NCBI RefSeq assembly: GCF_001650725.1
Contig: NZ_LXVX01000011.1
Span: forward strand, 248,001-312,000
From: Sphingobium sp. TCM1
GTDB taxonomy: Bacteria > Pseudomonadota > Alphaproteobacteria > Sphingomonadales > Sphingomonadaceae
Length of the DNA: 64,000 nt
Direction of reading: 5' to 3'
Under the pieces are notes generated by a model that ran no database searches, was not told the origin of the DNA, and saw only the letters and a list, made by a program, of their open reading frames with translations. The first letter of the stretch is position 1, and each line of letters opens with the position of its first letter. Positions 19,225 to 27,405 of this stretch are shown here, piece after piece. The position numbers and the translations under genes are program-made.

Positions 19225-20211
19225 ATGATCAACCAGTCCGACGTCAATCCAGCAGCCTTGGCGTCCCAGGCTTCGGTGCAGGACTATCTGGCAATCGCGC
19301 GCTTCGATCACATGACGAAGCATGTCTTTATTGTGCCTGGGATCGTGCTTGCTTACGCCCTGCATCAGGGTTTCGCGCAGCTTTCGGTCGAGAGGCTCTT
19401 ACTGGGATTTGCCAGTGCAATCCTGATCGCATCGGCAAATTATGTGATCAACGAATGGCTGGATCGGTCGTCCGATGCCTACCATCCGGTAAAGTCGCAA
19501 CGCACCGCCGTCCATCGTTCGCTCTCGCCGATCTTGGTTTATTCCGAATATCTCGCGCTTTTGCTCTTCGGGCTGCTGCTGGGTTATCAACTCGGGATAT
19601 TGTTCTTCACTGCATCGGTCGCGTTCGGTATCTCCGGTATCACCTATAATATCGAGCCGATCCGGACAAAGGACAAGGCCTATCTGGATGTCATCAGCGA
19701 ATCGGTGAACAACCCAATTCGTCTAATTCTTGGCTGGGCCATGGTAGATCCCCATACTTTGCCTCCGGCTAGCCTGTTCATCGCTTATTGGGCGGGGGGC
19801 GCATTCCTGATGGGCGCCAAGCGCCTGAGCGAATATCGTGATGTCGTTGCCGGGCAGGGTGTTGAAACGCTACACCGCTACCGGAAGTCGTTTCGAAACT
19901 ATTCGGACGAGAGCCTTACCGTATCCTGTTTCCTCTATGCGATGCTTTCCGGGTTCTTCATCGCGGTGTTCCTGATCAAATATCGTATCGAATATATTGT
20001 TGCCTTTCCGTTCATCGCCGGACTGTTCGCGATCTATATGTGGCTAGCTTTGCGACAAGGGTCGGTCGCGCAGCGACCCGAGCGCCTGTTTCGTTCGCGT
20101 CGATTGCTGGCCACGGTTGGTTTGGCTGTTCTGTCGGTAGCTTTTGCAACCGTTGTCGACCTTCCCTGGTTGAACTCGCTGTCGCAGCCCTCGCTCATCC
20201 ACGTAGACTGA
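19225..20211 (+). CDS. UbiA-family polyprenyl transferase (possible polyprenyl-phosphate phosphoribosyltransferase)
   Basis: 328 residues, about eight to nine membrane segments. The first Asp-rich motif is NEWLDRSSD (Asn76, Asp80, Asp84), the second region is TYNIEPIRTKDKAYLDVISES. UbiA enzymes join an isoprenoid to an acceptor. The combination with a HAD phosphatase immediately downstream (12-base gap) resembles decaprenyl-phosphate 5-phosphoribosyltransferase (Rv3806c-like) systems, where the product is later dephosphorylated to make a polyprenyl-phospho-pentose donor. That specific role is inference; a quinone or haem prenylation role is unlikely because no such genes are near. Codon use and lower GC differ from the flanking core genes. 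Confidence 0.78.
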   Translation: MINQSDVNPAALASQASVQDYLAIARFDHMTKHVFIVPGIVLAYALHQGFAQLSVERLLLGFASAILIASANYVINEWLDRSSDAYHPVKSQRTAVHRSLSPILVYSEYLALLLFGLLLGYQLGILFFTASVAFGISGITYNIEPIRTKDKAYLDVISESVNNPIRLILGWAMVDPHTLPPASLFIAYWAGGAFLMGAKRLSEYRDVVAGQGVETLHRYRKSFRNYSDESLTVSCFLYAMLSGFFIAVFLIKYRIEYIVAFPFIAGLFAIYMWLALRQGSVAQRPERLFRSRRLLATVGLAVLSVAFATVVDLPWLNSLSQPSLIHVD

Positions 20212-20223
20212 TCGGGCGAGATT

Positions 20224-20922
20224 GTGGCGACACAGCTTTCGGTCCCGCTCGACTGGAGTGCGGTTGAACTTGTGGTCTTCGACATGGATGGGACACTTTA
20301 TGACCAGAAGCGTCTTCGACTACGGATGCTGGTGGCATTATTGCGGGATGCCATTGCCCGGCGGAGTTTCGACACATTGCTTACATTGCGAGCCTTCCGT
20401 CATTGTCGCGAAGCATTGGCCGAAAGTTCGTCGGAAAATTTCCTGATCGCGCAATATGCAATTCCAGCGGTTCGACGCGGCTGTACCGCAGAAACGGTGC
20501 GCGCGCTTGTAACCGAATGGATGGAAGAGCGGCCGCTGAAGATGCTCAATTCCTGCCGGCGACCTGGAGTCGAGCAACTTTTTACGGCGCTTGCAAGCGC
20601 GGGCAAGCGGATTGCAATCCTGTCCGACTACCCGGCAGCGGATAAACTGGCCGCGTTGGGCCTTGCCGCCGATTTCGTGGTTGCAGCCACTGACCCCGAT
20701 GTGGGACGCCTTAAGCCCGATCCGACCGGTCTCCACAAGCTGCTGCAAATGGCCGGCGTAGCTCCCGATCGGGTGGTGCTGATTGGGGATCGCGTCGATC
20801 GTGACGGAGCCGTCGCAGCGCGAGCAAATATACGCGCGCTGATTCTATCGCGTGGTGGCAAGAGCGATGCCAATCAGTTTGCCTCCTTCTCGGATGCGCT
20901 GTTTCAACCGCTGTTTGCGTAA
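20224..20922 (+). CDS. HAD-superfamily phosphatase, coupled to UbiA gene
   Basis: 232 residues. All four HAD motifs are visible: VVFDMDGTLYD (nucleophile Asp20, Asp22), ILSDYPAA (motif II Ser), the Lys in RLKPDP, and IGDRVDRDG (motif IV Asp pair). The helical cap lies between motifs I and II. Start is GTG at 20224, preceded by CGGGCGAG, 12 bases after the UbiA stop. Predicted to dephosphorylate the product of the UbiA enzyme, e.g. polyprenyl-phosphoryl-5-phosphoribose; this is by neighbourhood, since HAD motifs do not give the substrate. Confidence 0.82.
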   Translation: MATQLSVPLDWSAVELVVFDMDGTLYDQKRLRLRMLVALLRDAIARRSFDTLLTLRAFRHCREALAESSSENFLIAQYAIPAVRRGCTAETVRALVTEWMEERPLKMLNSCRRPGVEQLFTALASAGKRIAILSDYPAADKLAALGLAADFVVAATDPDVGRLKPDPTGLHKLLQMAGVAPDRVVLIGDRVDRDGAVAARANIRALILSRGGKSDANQFASFSDALFQPLFA

Positions 20923-20991
20923 ATGTGGCATGCTGCCTGCTGGAAGGACATCGAGATAAGGCTTTTCCGCAGGCGCATTGATCAGCAGGTA

Positions 20992-21500
20992 TCACAGTGT
21001 AGCGGCGCAGTCTCCCAATGGATCGGCCAGCGTAGAAAGGCTCAGATCCACGCCTTCCCGGACATGCAGAACACGCTGGTGATTAAGGGGTTGATGCGCG
21101 CCGAACGTCTCGCATAGCAGCATCACCAGGAAGCTGGGGCCGAAGCGCCTCCGGGGGGCGTGACATAACATGACATGACATGACATGACATGGCGTCTGC
21201 GACCGGGTGATCTGGCAGGAGCAGTCCTCCCGCACGGGACCACATTCCTCTGGCGCGACATGAGAGCGAGCGTCTCGGTGTTATCCTTGCCCAGGTTGCA
21301 CAGCCGGTCCGAGTTGCAACAGGGGCCAGTCTCGGCTGCGGCGGCGACAACGCGCTCGCGCAGCAAAATGCTCGGGCAAGGGCTTGTGCGCGGGCCGATT
21401 CCGTTCAAATGGCGAAGCATCGGCCCTCGACGCTGCAAGCGGGGCTGGCGCCTCGGATTCGATGGCGGCGGCTTCGCCTCTCAAAGGCCAGCTCCATCGG
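20992..21500 (-). pseudogene. Decayed IS66-family transposase (TnpC) fragment
   Basis: Read on the minus strand in shifting frames, pieces line up in order with IS66 transposases: RNRPAHKPLPEHF (one frame), LLRERVVAAAAETGPCCNSD and LGKDNTETLALMSRQRNVV (second frame), VREDCSCQITRSQ (third frame), then FGPSFLVMLLCETFGAHQPL and EGVDLSLSTLADPLGD (second frame). At least two or three frameshifts and loss of both ends, including the DDE catalytic region, make it inactive. It sits between the HAD gene and the SMR-like gene in the island and marks past insertion. Coordinates are approximate at the 5' side. Confidence 0.78.
21161..21190. repeat. Pentanucleotide tandem repeat (TGACA)6 inside the IS66 remnant
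   Basis: Six consecutive 5-bp units, TGACA with one TAACA variant, lie within the dead transposase. In the surviving minus frame they encode the low-complexity string HVMSCHVMLCH, which has no counterpart in IS66 proteins, so the expansion probably arose after inactivation. Confidence 0.85.
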
Positions 21501-21576
21501 ATCAATCCAATGGCGCGGATGCTCGATGCCTTTGACATGCCGCGACCTTTATACCGAATGCCTCTTTCGCATTACG

Positions 21577-21630
21577 TCTGTTCATTGGCAGACCATACAT
21601 CGGAATGAGGGAAGTTTCGGCGAGCAGGTC
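21577..21630 (+). repeat. Left copy of an imperfect inverted repeat flanking the EPS genes
   Basis: The core GAATGAGGGAAGTTTCGGCG followed by AGCAGGTC matches, in opposite orientation, the sequence near 28743-28771 (about 26 of 30 bases in the core, about 37 of 50 over the longer stretch). The two copies bracket the SMR-Wzc-Wzy gene block. Both also read as NE-x-x-FGEQV in one frame, so they may be remnants of a coding sequence. Confidence 0.5.
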
Positions 21631-21640
21631 ATCCCGAATG

Positions 21641-22084
21641 TCACAGGCTGCGGGCTGTTTCCACTCCGCCGGTCGTATGTTGCGATCGTGTCTTCGATGG
21701 CGCGGACAGTCCGATCAGCATCACTCCGAAAACGATAGCGCCAACACCAACGAGTTTGCTCGCGGTCATCGCTTCGCCCAGAACAAAATGACTGGAGGTC
21801 ACGGTGATGACCAGGCCCAAACCTACAAAGGGATACGCAATCGAGAGTTCAACATGGGCTAGAACGAGCAACCAAATGACGGCACTCAATACGAAACAGG
21901 TGAGCCCGCATATCACCAACGGTGAAGTTGCGACGACAATCGCTGCGCGAAAAGGCGGCAGGTCGTTTTGGGTGAGGGCGCGCTGTACGATTTCGCCCGA
22001 CATTCCTATCTTGAGGATCAACTGAGCGGCCGCCGCCAAGAGGACGCTGGCTAATACCAGTCCCATCAACATCAGCTTTGCCAA
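21641..22084 (-). CDS. SMR/EamA-like small membrane transporter
   Basis: 147 residues with four hydrophobic segments: VLASVLLAAAAQLILKIGM, LVICGLTCFVLSAVIWLLVL, SIAYPFVGLGLVITVTSSHF and LVGVGAIVFGVMLIGLS. The LSIAYPF-x-GLG motif and G-x(5)-K/L-x-GV in the last helix fit the small multidrug resistance fold as used by lipid-linked sugar flippase subunits (ArnE/ArnF-like). TTG at 22084 is the likely start, with AAGGAA six bases upstream. Context suggests flipping of an undecaprenyl-linked sugar rather than drug export. It is the promoter-distal gene of the minus-strand block. Confidence 0.72.
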   Translation of the reverse strand: MAKLMLMGLVLASVLLAAAAQLILKIGMSGEIVQRALTQNDLPPFRAAIVVATSPLVICGLTCFVLSAVIWLLVLAHVELSIAYPFVGLGLVITVTSSHFVLGEAMTASKLVGVGAIVFGVMLIGLSAPSKTRSQHTTGGVETARSL

Positions 22085-22133
22085 AGTTCCATTCCTTTCT
22101 CGTCACCCATGTCGGTTCGGACTATGGTAGCCC

Positions 22134-24434
22134 TTAGCTGTGCTGCCGGCCCAGGCGTAACCAAGGCTTCGCTATCTTCTCCGGTTGAATATAATATCCG
22201 CCGCCATAGCGCGAAGCATGATCGATCGCATCGCCATAGGCACGCCTTGCGTGCTCAGTATAGTCGACGCCATTGATGACTACACCCATTAGCTCGTTGC
22301 CGAAGATATCGACCGCAGTGGCGGCTGCGCTCGGATCCGTCACCCCCCAACGGATGACAAGAATGGCGCTGTCGGCAATCGAGGTAAGAGTCTTTGCATC
22401 GCGAACTGGAATTATTGGAGGCGCATTGAGCGCGACCAGATCGAAGCGATTCCTCAACTCTTCTATCAGAGCGCGCAAACGGGGCGATTCAAGCAGCCCG
22501 CGCGGATCCACAACTTTCTGGCGGATACTTATCGTTGAAAAGCCATGCTCCCCATCGACCAGCAGTTCGTCCAGGTTCGCATGATCGCCCAAGAACGCGA
22601 TCAGATCCGCTCCAGCGCTGGCGTCGTCATCCGCTTGGTTTCCAGGTCGGCGCATGTCCAGGTCGACGACAATGGCGCGTCGTCCGAGAGAAGCGGCGGC
22701 GGCGGCTAGTGCTGCAGAAATTGTCGACTTCCCGTCGTCGGGCACGGGTGAAGTAATCACCACCACTTGCGACCCGGGCTGGGTTCGCCTCGTCTCCAGT
22801 TCGATCACCAGATTCCGCATCGCTTCCGAGAACAGGCTTCTAGGCTGATGCGTGATCATCTCAGCGGGCGGAAGCTTGCGCATCTCCTGCGAAAGCAGTG
22901 GCACCATCGCCAAAGTCGGGAGGTTCAGAAGTCTCTGAACCTGGTCAGCGTTGCGGATGCGATCGTCAACGGCCTCCGCTGCCAGAGCGAGGATGACGGC
23001 AAAGGCGAGGGCCGAAATCAACGCAACAGCAAGGATCTGCTTGGTCTGCGGGAAGCTTGCGCTGTCCGGTAGCCATGCGCGAGAAACGATCGAGATATCG
23101 GCGTCTTTTGATTGACGTTCGCTTTCCCGCTTCAAACGCTCCAGGAGGGACTGATATAGCGTCCTGGTCGCAGCGGCTTCGCGTTCCAAGCTTTGCAGAT
23201 TGACGTTCGATAGGCGAGCCTGAATCGTGCTCCCGCTGACCAAGCCGACTTCACGGCTCAAAGCAGATTCACGAGCCATCGCTGCAGCAGTCAGGGCTGC
23301 GGCCTCCTGCCGCTCAGCTGTTTGGACACGGGCGGTTTCCACTGATATGCGACGACGGATTTCGCTCAATTGAGATACGCTCGCCACAACCTCGGGATGA
23401 GCGCTGCCGTAGTTGACTTCCAGTTCCAGAAGGCGCCGAGCTACGGTAGCTTCCTGGCCACGCAAGCTCTCCAACAGCGCGGAGGAGGCGCTGACAGCGC
23501 TACCCCGGCCATTTTGTTGATTGTCGATAGCAGCGCGATCGGCGCGCGCTTGTGCCAGCGCTATACTGGCTTGGCTGAGTTGCGACTGTTGCATCCCCGC
23601 GGGGTCTTCAGCGATGAGACCATGGCTAGCGCGATATTGTGCGATGGCGGTTTCCGTTTCGCGCAGTTGGCGATCGAGGGCTGTCACACGCTCGGTCAGC
23701 CATTTGTGTGATGCTTCATCAGCATCGTCTTGACCTTCGGTCACCCCCTTGATGTATGTCTGTGCCACACGATTGGCGAGCATCCGTGCGAGCATTGGAT
23801 CCTCAGACTTGACGGATATGTCGACAAGATTGGAATCGCCGACACGATCCACGGACAAGTTGCTGAGGAATTTTCCCGTTACATTTTCAATTAACTTCTG
23901 CTGCGCTTCCTCTATCGCGTCCTTGTCATTCAAGGATACTTTAGGCTCATTTTGGCTCGAACGCGCTGGCCCAAACCAGTTGGAGATGCTGTCAATCAGG
24001 CCCGGCTTTTCCGAGTTAGGCGCAAATTCTTCGATATCCTGCAGGCCCGCAGACTTGACGACCTGTCGCGCCAGCGACCGGGACTGGAGCAGACGGACCC
24101 TTGTCGCAATGCGGGCAGCCTCATTGGGCGGTGCGGTGATTGGGGTGTCGCCTTGTTGGTCTACACTGGCCTGCTCCAACAACGGCTTGACCAATACCGT
24201 AGTCGTGGCTTCATAGATCGGCGTGATCCGCATCAGTGCAATTATGGTTATCGCCATAATCACGGCTATTGTTGACACGATGATACGCCGACGCCTGCGC
24301 AGCAAGCGGATAAAGTCTGTCAGACCGGAGTAAATTGGCGCAGTCGCCGAGAGCCGCTCGGTCTCATTATTTGACGAAAACCGTTCAAGAGGCTTGGCCT
24401 CTTGAGTCCATGTGCTCATGGAACGACTGGCCAT
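22134..24434 (-). CDS. Wzc-like polysaccharide co-polymerase / BY-kinase-like protein
   Basis: 766 residues. Wzz domain: first membrane helix at ~46-66 (IIVSTIAVIMAITIIALM), long periplasmic coiled coils, second helix after PQTKQ (ILAVALISALAFAVILALA). Cytoplasmic ATPase: Walker A SPVPDDGKST (568-571 GKST), Walker A' VVDLDMRRPG (to ~598), and FDLVALNAPP (~664-673). In bacterial tyrosine kinases this last motif has Asp where Asn670 stands here, so kinase activity is doubtful. The C terminus has a modest Tyr cluster (RYGGGYYIQPEK). Role: chain-length control and export of exopolysaccharide. Start at 24434 has TAGGAG nearby. Confidence 0.9.
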   Translation of the reverse strand: MASRSMSTWTQEAKPLERFSSNNETERLSATAPIYSGLTDFIRLLRRRRRIIVSTIAVIMAITIIALMRITPIYEATTTVLVKPLLEQASVDQQGDTPITAPPNEAARIATRVRLLQSRSLARQVVKSAGLQDIEEFAPNSEKPGLIDSISNWFGPARSSQNEPKVSLNDKDAIEEAQQKLIENVTGKFLSNLSVDRVGDSNLVDISVKSEDPMLARMLANRVAQTYIKGVTEGQDDADEASHKWLTERVTALDRQLRETETAIAQYRASHGLIAEDPAGMQQSQLSQASIALAQARADRAAIDNQQNGRGSAVSASSALLESLRGQEATVARRLLELEVNYGSAHPEVVASVSQLSEIRRRISVETARVQTAERQEAAALTAAAMARESALSREVGLVSGSTIQARLSNVNLQSLEREAAATRTLYQSLLERLKRESERQSKDADISIVSRAWLPDSASFPQTKQILAVALISALAFAVILALAAEAVDDRIRNADQVQRLLNLPTLAMVPLLSQEMRKLPPAEMITHQPRSLFSEAMRNLVIELETRRTQPGSQVVVITSPVPDDGKSTISAALAAAAASLGRRAIVVDLDMRRPGNQADDDASAGADLIAFLGDHANLDELLVDGEHGFSTISIRQKVVDPRGLLESPRLRALIEELRNRFDLVALNAPPIIPVRDAKTLTSIADSAILVIRWGVTDPSAAATAVDIFGNELMGVVINGVDYTEHARRAYGDAIDHASRYGGGYYIQPEKIAKPWLRLGRQHS

Positions 24435-24458
24435 GACGAACTACTCCTAGCTTACGTC

Positions 24459-25607
24459 TTACGGTTGTTTGGACATGCCTGCTCCGGCAAAATAGCGGAG
24501 TGGCGCGGTGGGTGGCGCAGAGGGCGTCCGATCATATGCTGAATGTTCATCTTCGGGCGGGCGAACGCCTGGACGTTGCCGTGAAACATTCGCGATGGCG
24601 CCAAGCAGAAACAGCGGCACGACGAACATCATAATCCGACCGAGATTGTACTGGACGTCAAGCGCCAAGGCGAAGAGGAAAAGGGCGGCTACGACACCGA
24701 CATCGCAACCATAGACTATCGGATTACGATCCCGACTGAGGCTCGCCCACCACATCAGCAAGAGAAGCATCACTGGCCAGAGATTCTGATAAACTCCCTT
24801 GGGGTTAGCCAGATGGCGAACGGAACTGGCGATCGCCGAAAAATAAGTGCTCGGATCTCGCTGATTTTCAAGCCCAGGGAGAGCGAGGGCCAGCACCAAG
24901 ACGGCATAGGCCGCAAGCGCGATCGCGGCAAAGCCTGCCATCAAGAAATGGGCCTTGCGATGCTCCGGAACCATTAGTGCCCGGAAGCCAGCGCAAAGGA
25001 GCGCGATCAGCGCCACCTTCTCGTTCACGACGGTGCCCAGTATGACCACTATGGCAAAAAGCGCGACCTTGCGCTCAATCATAGCGATGGCTGTGATCAT
25101 GAGCAGCGGCGTCGCTATCCCGTCCGCCGAGCCCATGCCAAGGTAGCGGGTGAGCATAAGAAATACGAGCGCAGCGGAAAAAGCCCATCCCAACGGTACA
25201 TCGCGCCGTTGCGTGAGATACAGCGTCGCGAGAACCGCCGAAAGCGAAGCATATACCGCGTTGGCCGCGCACATCGCCTGCAACGCCTTGGCATATTCCG
25301 GTGTTGTATTAACCAGCGGATGCGAAATGCCTTCGCCGGAAAACAAAACGAGCGGCAGATGGTAGAATGGTGCGGCCATGATCACCGAACCTAATCGGTA
25401 TACATGAGGACTCGGTGGAAGTTCGCCCCCCGGTTCTCCCAGAAACCACAACAGGTATCGCGAGTAGTTATCGAACGACATGGTGCCATAATAGGCGGTC
25501 CTGTAGGCGTCGAAGAACATCGGCAGAACAACGGCTGCGAGAATGGCCGTCAAGAAGATCGGGGTTAATAGCCTGCGATGCGCGTCCGTCGGATTTTTGC
25601 TCCACAT
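24459..25607 (-). CDS. Polytopic membrane protein of the EPS block (possible GT-C-type transferase)
   Basis: 382 residues from the ATG at 25607, about nine to eleven hydrophobic segments, with a polar C-terminal tail (RPPEDEHSAYDRTPSAPP). A periplasmic loop after the first helix has FFDAYRTAYYGTMSFDNYSRY and FLGEPGG, which recalls the acidic first loop of GT-C glycosyltransferases that use polyprenyl-phosphate sugars, but I cannot name a family. It lies 24 bases upstream of the Wzc-like gene, so both are probably co-transcribed. Alternatives: EpsG-like polymerase or an uncharacterised membrane protein. Confidence 0.6.
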   Translation of the reverse strand: MWSKNPTDAHRRLLTPIFLTAILAAVVLPMFFDAYRTAYYGTMSFDNYSRYLLWFLGEPGGELPPSPHVYRLGSVIMAAPFYHLPLVLFSGEGISHPLVNTTPEYAKALQAMCAANAVYASLSAVLATLYLTQRRDVPLGWAFSAALVFLMLTRYLGMGSADGIATPLLMITAIAMIERKVALFAIVVILGTVVNEKVALIALLCAGFRALMVPEHRKAHFLMAGFAAIALAAYAVLVLALALPGLENQRDPSTYFSAIASSVRHLANPKGVYQNLWPVMLLLLMWWASLSRDRNPIVYGCDVGVVAALFLFALALDVQYNLGRIMMFVVPLFLLGAIANVSRQRPGVRPPEDEHSAYDRTPSAPPTAPLRYFAGAGMSKQP

Positions 25608-25872
25608 AGTCCGGCAACCCCTAGGCGAGCGCTTCAGAGCGGACGCCAAAGGTCTGCCTGAATCGGTCAAGCGAGAAGCTGGGACTCTGGGATATGGCGG
25701 TCACGGAAAGGCCTCCGTCTTTGGAACTTGTTCGTAATTTTGTATCGCAGCGCTTCCCGATCCCCATGCGCAATTCCGGGTGAACTTGACCCCTTTGGAT
25801 GATGGCTATGGCACTTTGGATAGTTTCTGGAATAGTTCTTCCGATCCTCGCGCCATCCGCAATGATAGGCCT

Positions 25873-27405
25873 ATGAAATCGGCGCTAGAATCAGTCCGCA
25901 GCGGGGCGACTCCCTGCCCCGGGGCCGTCGCGTCCGGGCTCGCGAGCCGGGGTGCTATTCCCTTGACCAATGTGCTGCGGCGGCTTTCCCACGCTTGCGC
26001 AGCCTTGTTGTTGATTGGCCCGCTCGCCGCCGAGGCCCGGAATCTTGAGGCTTTTCCCGATGCGTCAGGTTATGGTCGGTACGCTAAGGGCGGACGAGAC
26101 GGCGCCATCATCTTCGTCACGAGCCTTGCGGATCGCGGACCGGGAACATTGCGCGCCTGCATTGACGCGCAAGGTCCGCGCACCTGCATATTCCGGGTCG
26201 GCGGCATCATCCGCTGGACATCTGAGCGCCCGATAATCCGCAATCCCTATATCACCATCGCGGGACAGACTGCGCCGGGGGGCGGAATCCTGATTACCCA
26301 TGGTGGCGGCAGATACGGCGTCACGCCGCTCGTCGCGAAGAACACGCACGATGTCGTCATCCGTCATATCCGGGTAAGACTGGATAACAGGGGCGCCACA
26401 CGCGCGGTGAACAGCGGGATCATTTTCGAGAATAGCAAGAATGTAATTGTCGATCATGTCAGCGTTTCATGGGCGGAGGACGAAACGATTGGCGGTCAGG
26501 GGCAGAATGACAATATAACCATATCCAACTCTATCCTGGCGGAGGGATTGCGCAGGCACGACAAATGCGCGCTTCTGAGCAGCGACCCGCTTGGCAGTCA
26601 GAATATGACATTTATCGGGAATATCTGTGCCCATAACGGAGATCGAAATCCAGACGTTAATTTCTTTCCAAAATCCTGTGTAGATGTCGTAAATAATGTA
26701 ATATATAATGCGCGTTCTGATTTTGTTGAAGTGTGGGAGCAACATGGTGGCAGCCCAGTCAATATTGTCGGAAATTATTTCAAATCAGGCCCCAACATGG
26801 TGCCAGGCAGATACATTATTGCCCGACAGTCGGTGAAATCGACTGGTCGCGCCCGGATCTATGAAGCAGGCAACCATATCGACGGTAAGATCGAACGTGA
26901 GCCTCCGCCCTATGTGCGCGAAGCGATGGTCGATACTCCAACCTGTCCGCTTGGGGCGCCGGTCCTTGATGCACGGCAAGCCTTTGGTCGCGCTTTGCGG
27001 GAGGCTGGAGCCTTTCCCCGCGACACAGTGGACATGAGGTTGGTGAAAGAGGTGAAGAATGGTACCGGCAGGATCCGCAACGCCCCCGGCATCCTTCCTG
27101 AAATTGCCGATGGTACGCCCTATGCGGACTCGGACAAGGACGGGATGTCGGACGAATGGGAGCGAACGAACGGTGCCGACGCCGGAAGGAGCGACGCATG
27201 GGATGATGCCGACCATGATGGTTGGCGGAATCTCGACGAGTTTCTCGACTATGCGCATCGACGTTCGTTGGCGGGTTCGAGTGTCGCAGAGACCGAAGGA
27301 AGCGTGACGCGTCCCTGGACTCTGGCGGCATTGGCAGTCGTCCTCATCGCGGCTGTTATCGCCGGTTTCGGTAGCCTCTCGAATACAGGTGCAGTTTCAT
27401 CATGA
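25873..27405 (+). CDS. Pectate-lyase-like beta-helix protein with C-terminal membrane anchor
   Basis: 510 residues from ATG 25873 (an upstream in-frame start at 25780 would add 31). Hydrophobic segment LSHACAALLLIGPLAAEA acts as signal or anchor. The mature start FPDASGYGRYAKGGRDG and TSLADRGPGTLRACIDA, then FRVGGII and ITIAGQTAPGGG, are the pectate lyase family signature. Near the C terminus SDKDGMSDEWE is a calcium-binding thrombospondin-3-like motif, followed by a terminal membrane helix (WTLAALAVVLIAAVIAGFGS). So the enzyme is probably tethered in the inner membrane facing the periplasm. It overlaps the Wzy-like gene in ATGA, implying a role in trimming the polymer during export. GC is low for the window. 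Confidence 0.8.
   Translation: MKSALESVRSGATPCPGAVASGLASRGAIPLTNVLRRLSHACAALLLIGPLAAEARNLEAFPDASGYGRYAKGGRDGAIIFVTSLADRGPGTLRACIDAQGPRTCIFRVGGIIRWTSERPIIRNPYITIAGQTAPGGGILITHGGGRYGVTPLVAKNTHDVVIRHIRVRLDNRGATRAVNSGIIFENSKNVIVDHVSVSWAEDETIGGQGQNDNITISNSILAEGLRRHDKCALLSSDPLGSQNMTFIGNICAHNGDRNPDVNFFPKSCVDVVNNVIYNARSDFVEVWEQHGGSPVNIVGNYFKSGPNMVPGRYIIARQSVKSTGRARIYEAGNHIDGKIEREPPPYVREAMVDTPTCPLGAPVLDARQAFGRALREAGAFPRDTVDMRLVKEVKNGTGRIRNAPGILPEIADGTPYADSDKDGMSDEWERTNGADAGRSDAWDDADHDGWRNLDEFLDYAHRRSLAGSSVAETEGSVTRPWTLAALAVVLIAAVIAGFGSLSNTGAVSS

Noticed and set aside
21605..21862. Small plus-strand frame near the SMR-like gene
   Set aside because: Mostly antisense to the SMR-like gene; only its first few codons carry the flanking repeat.
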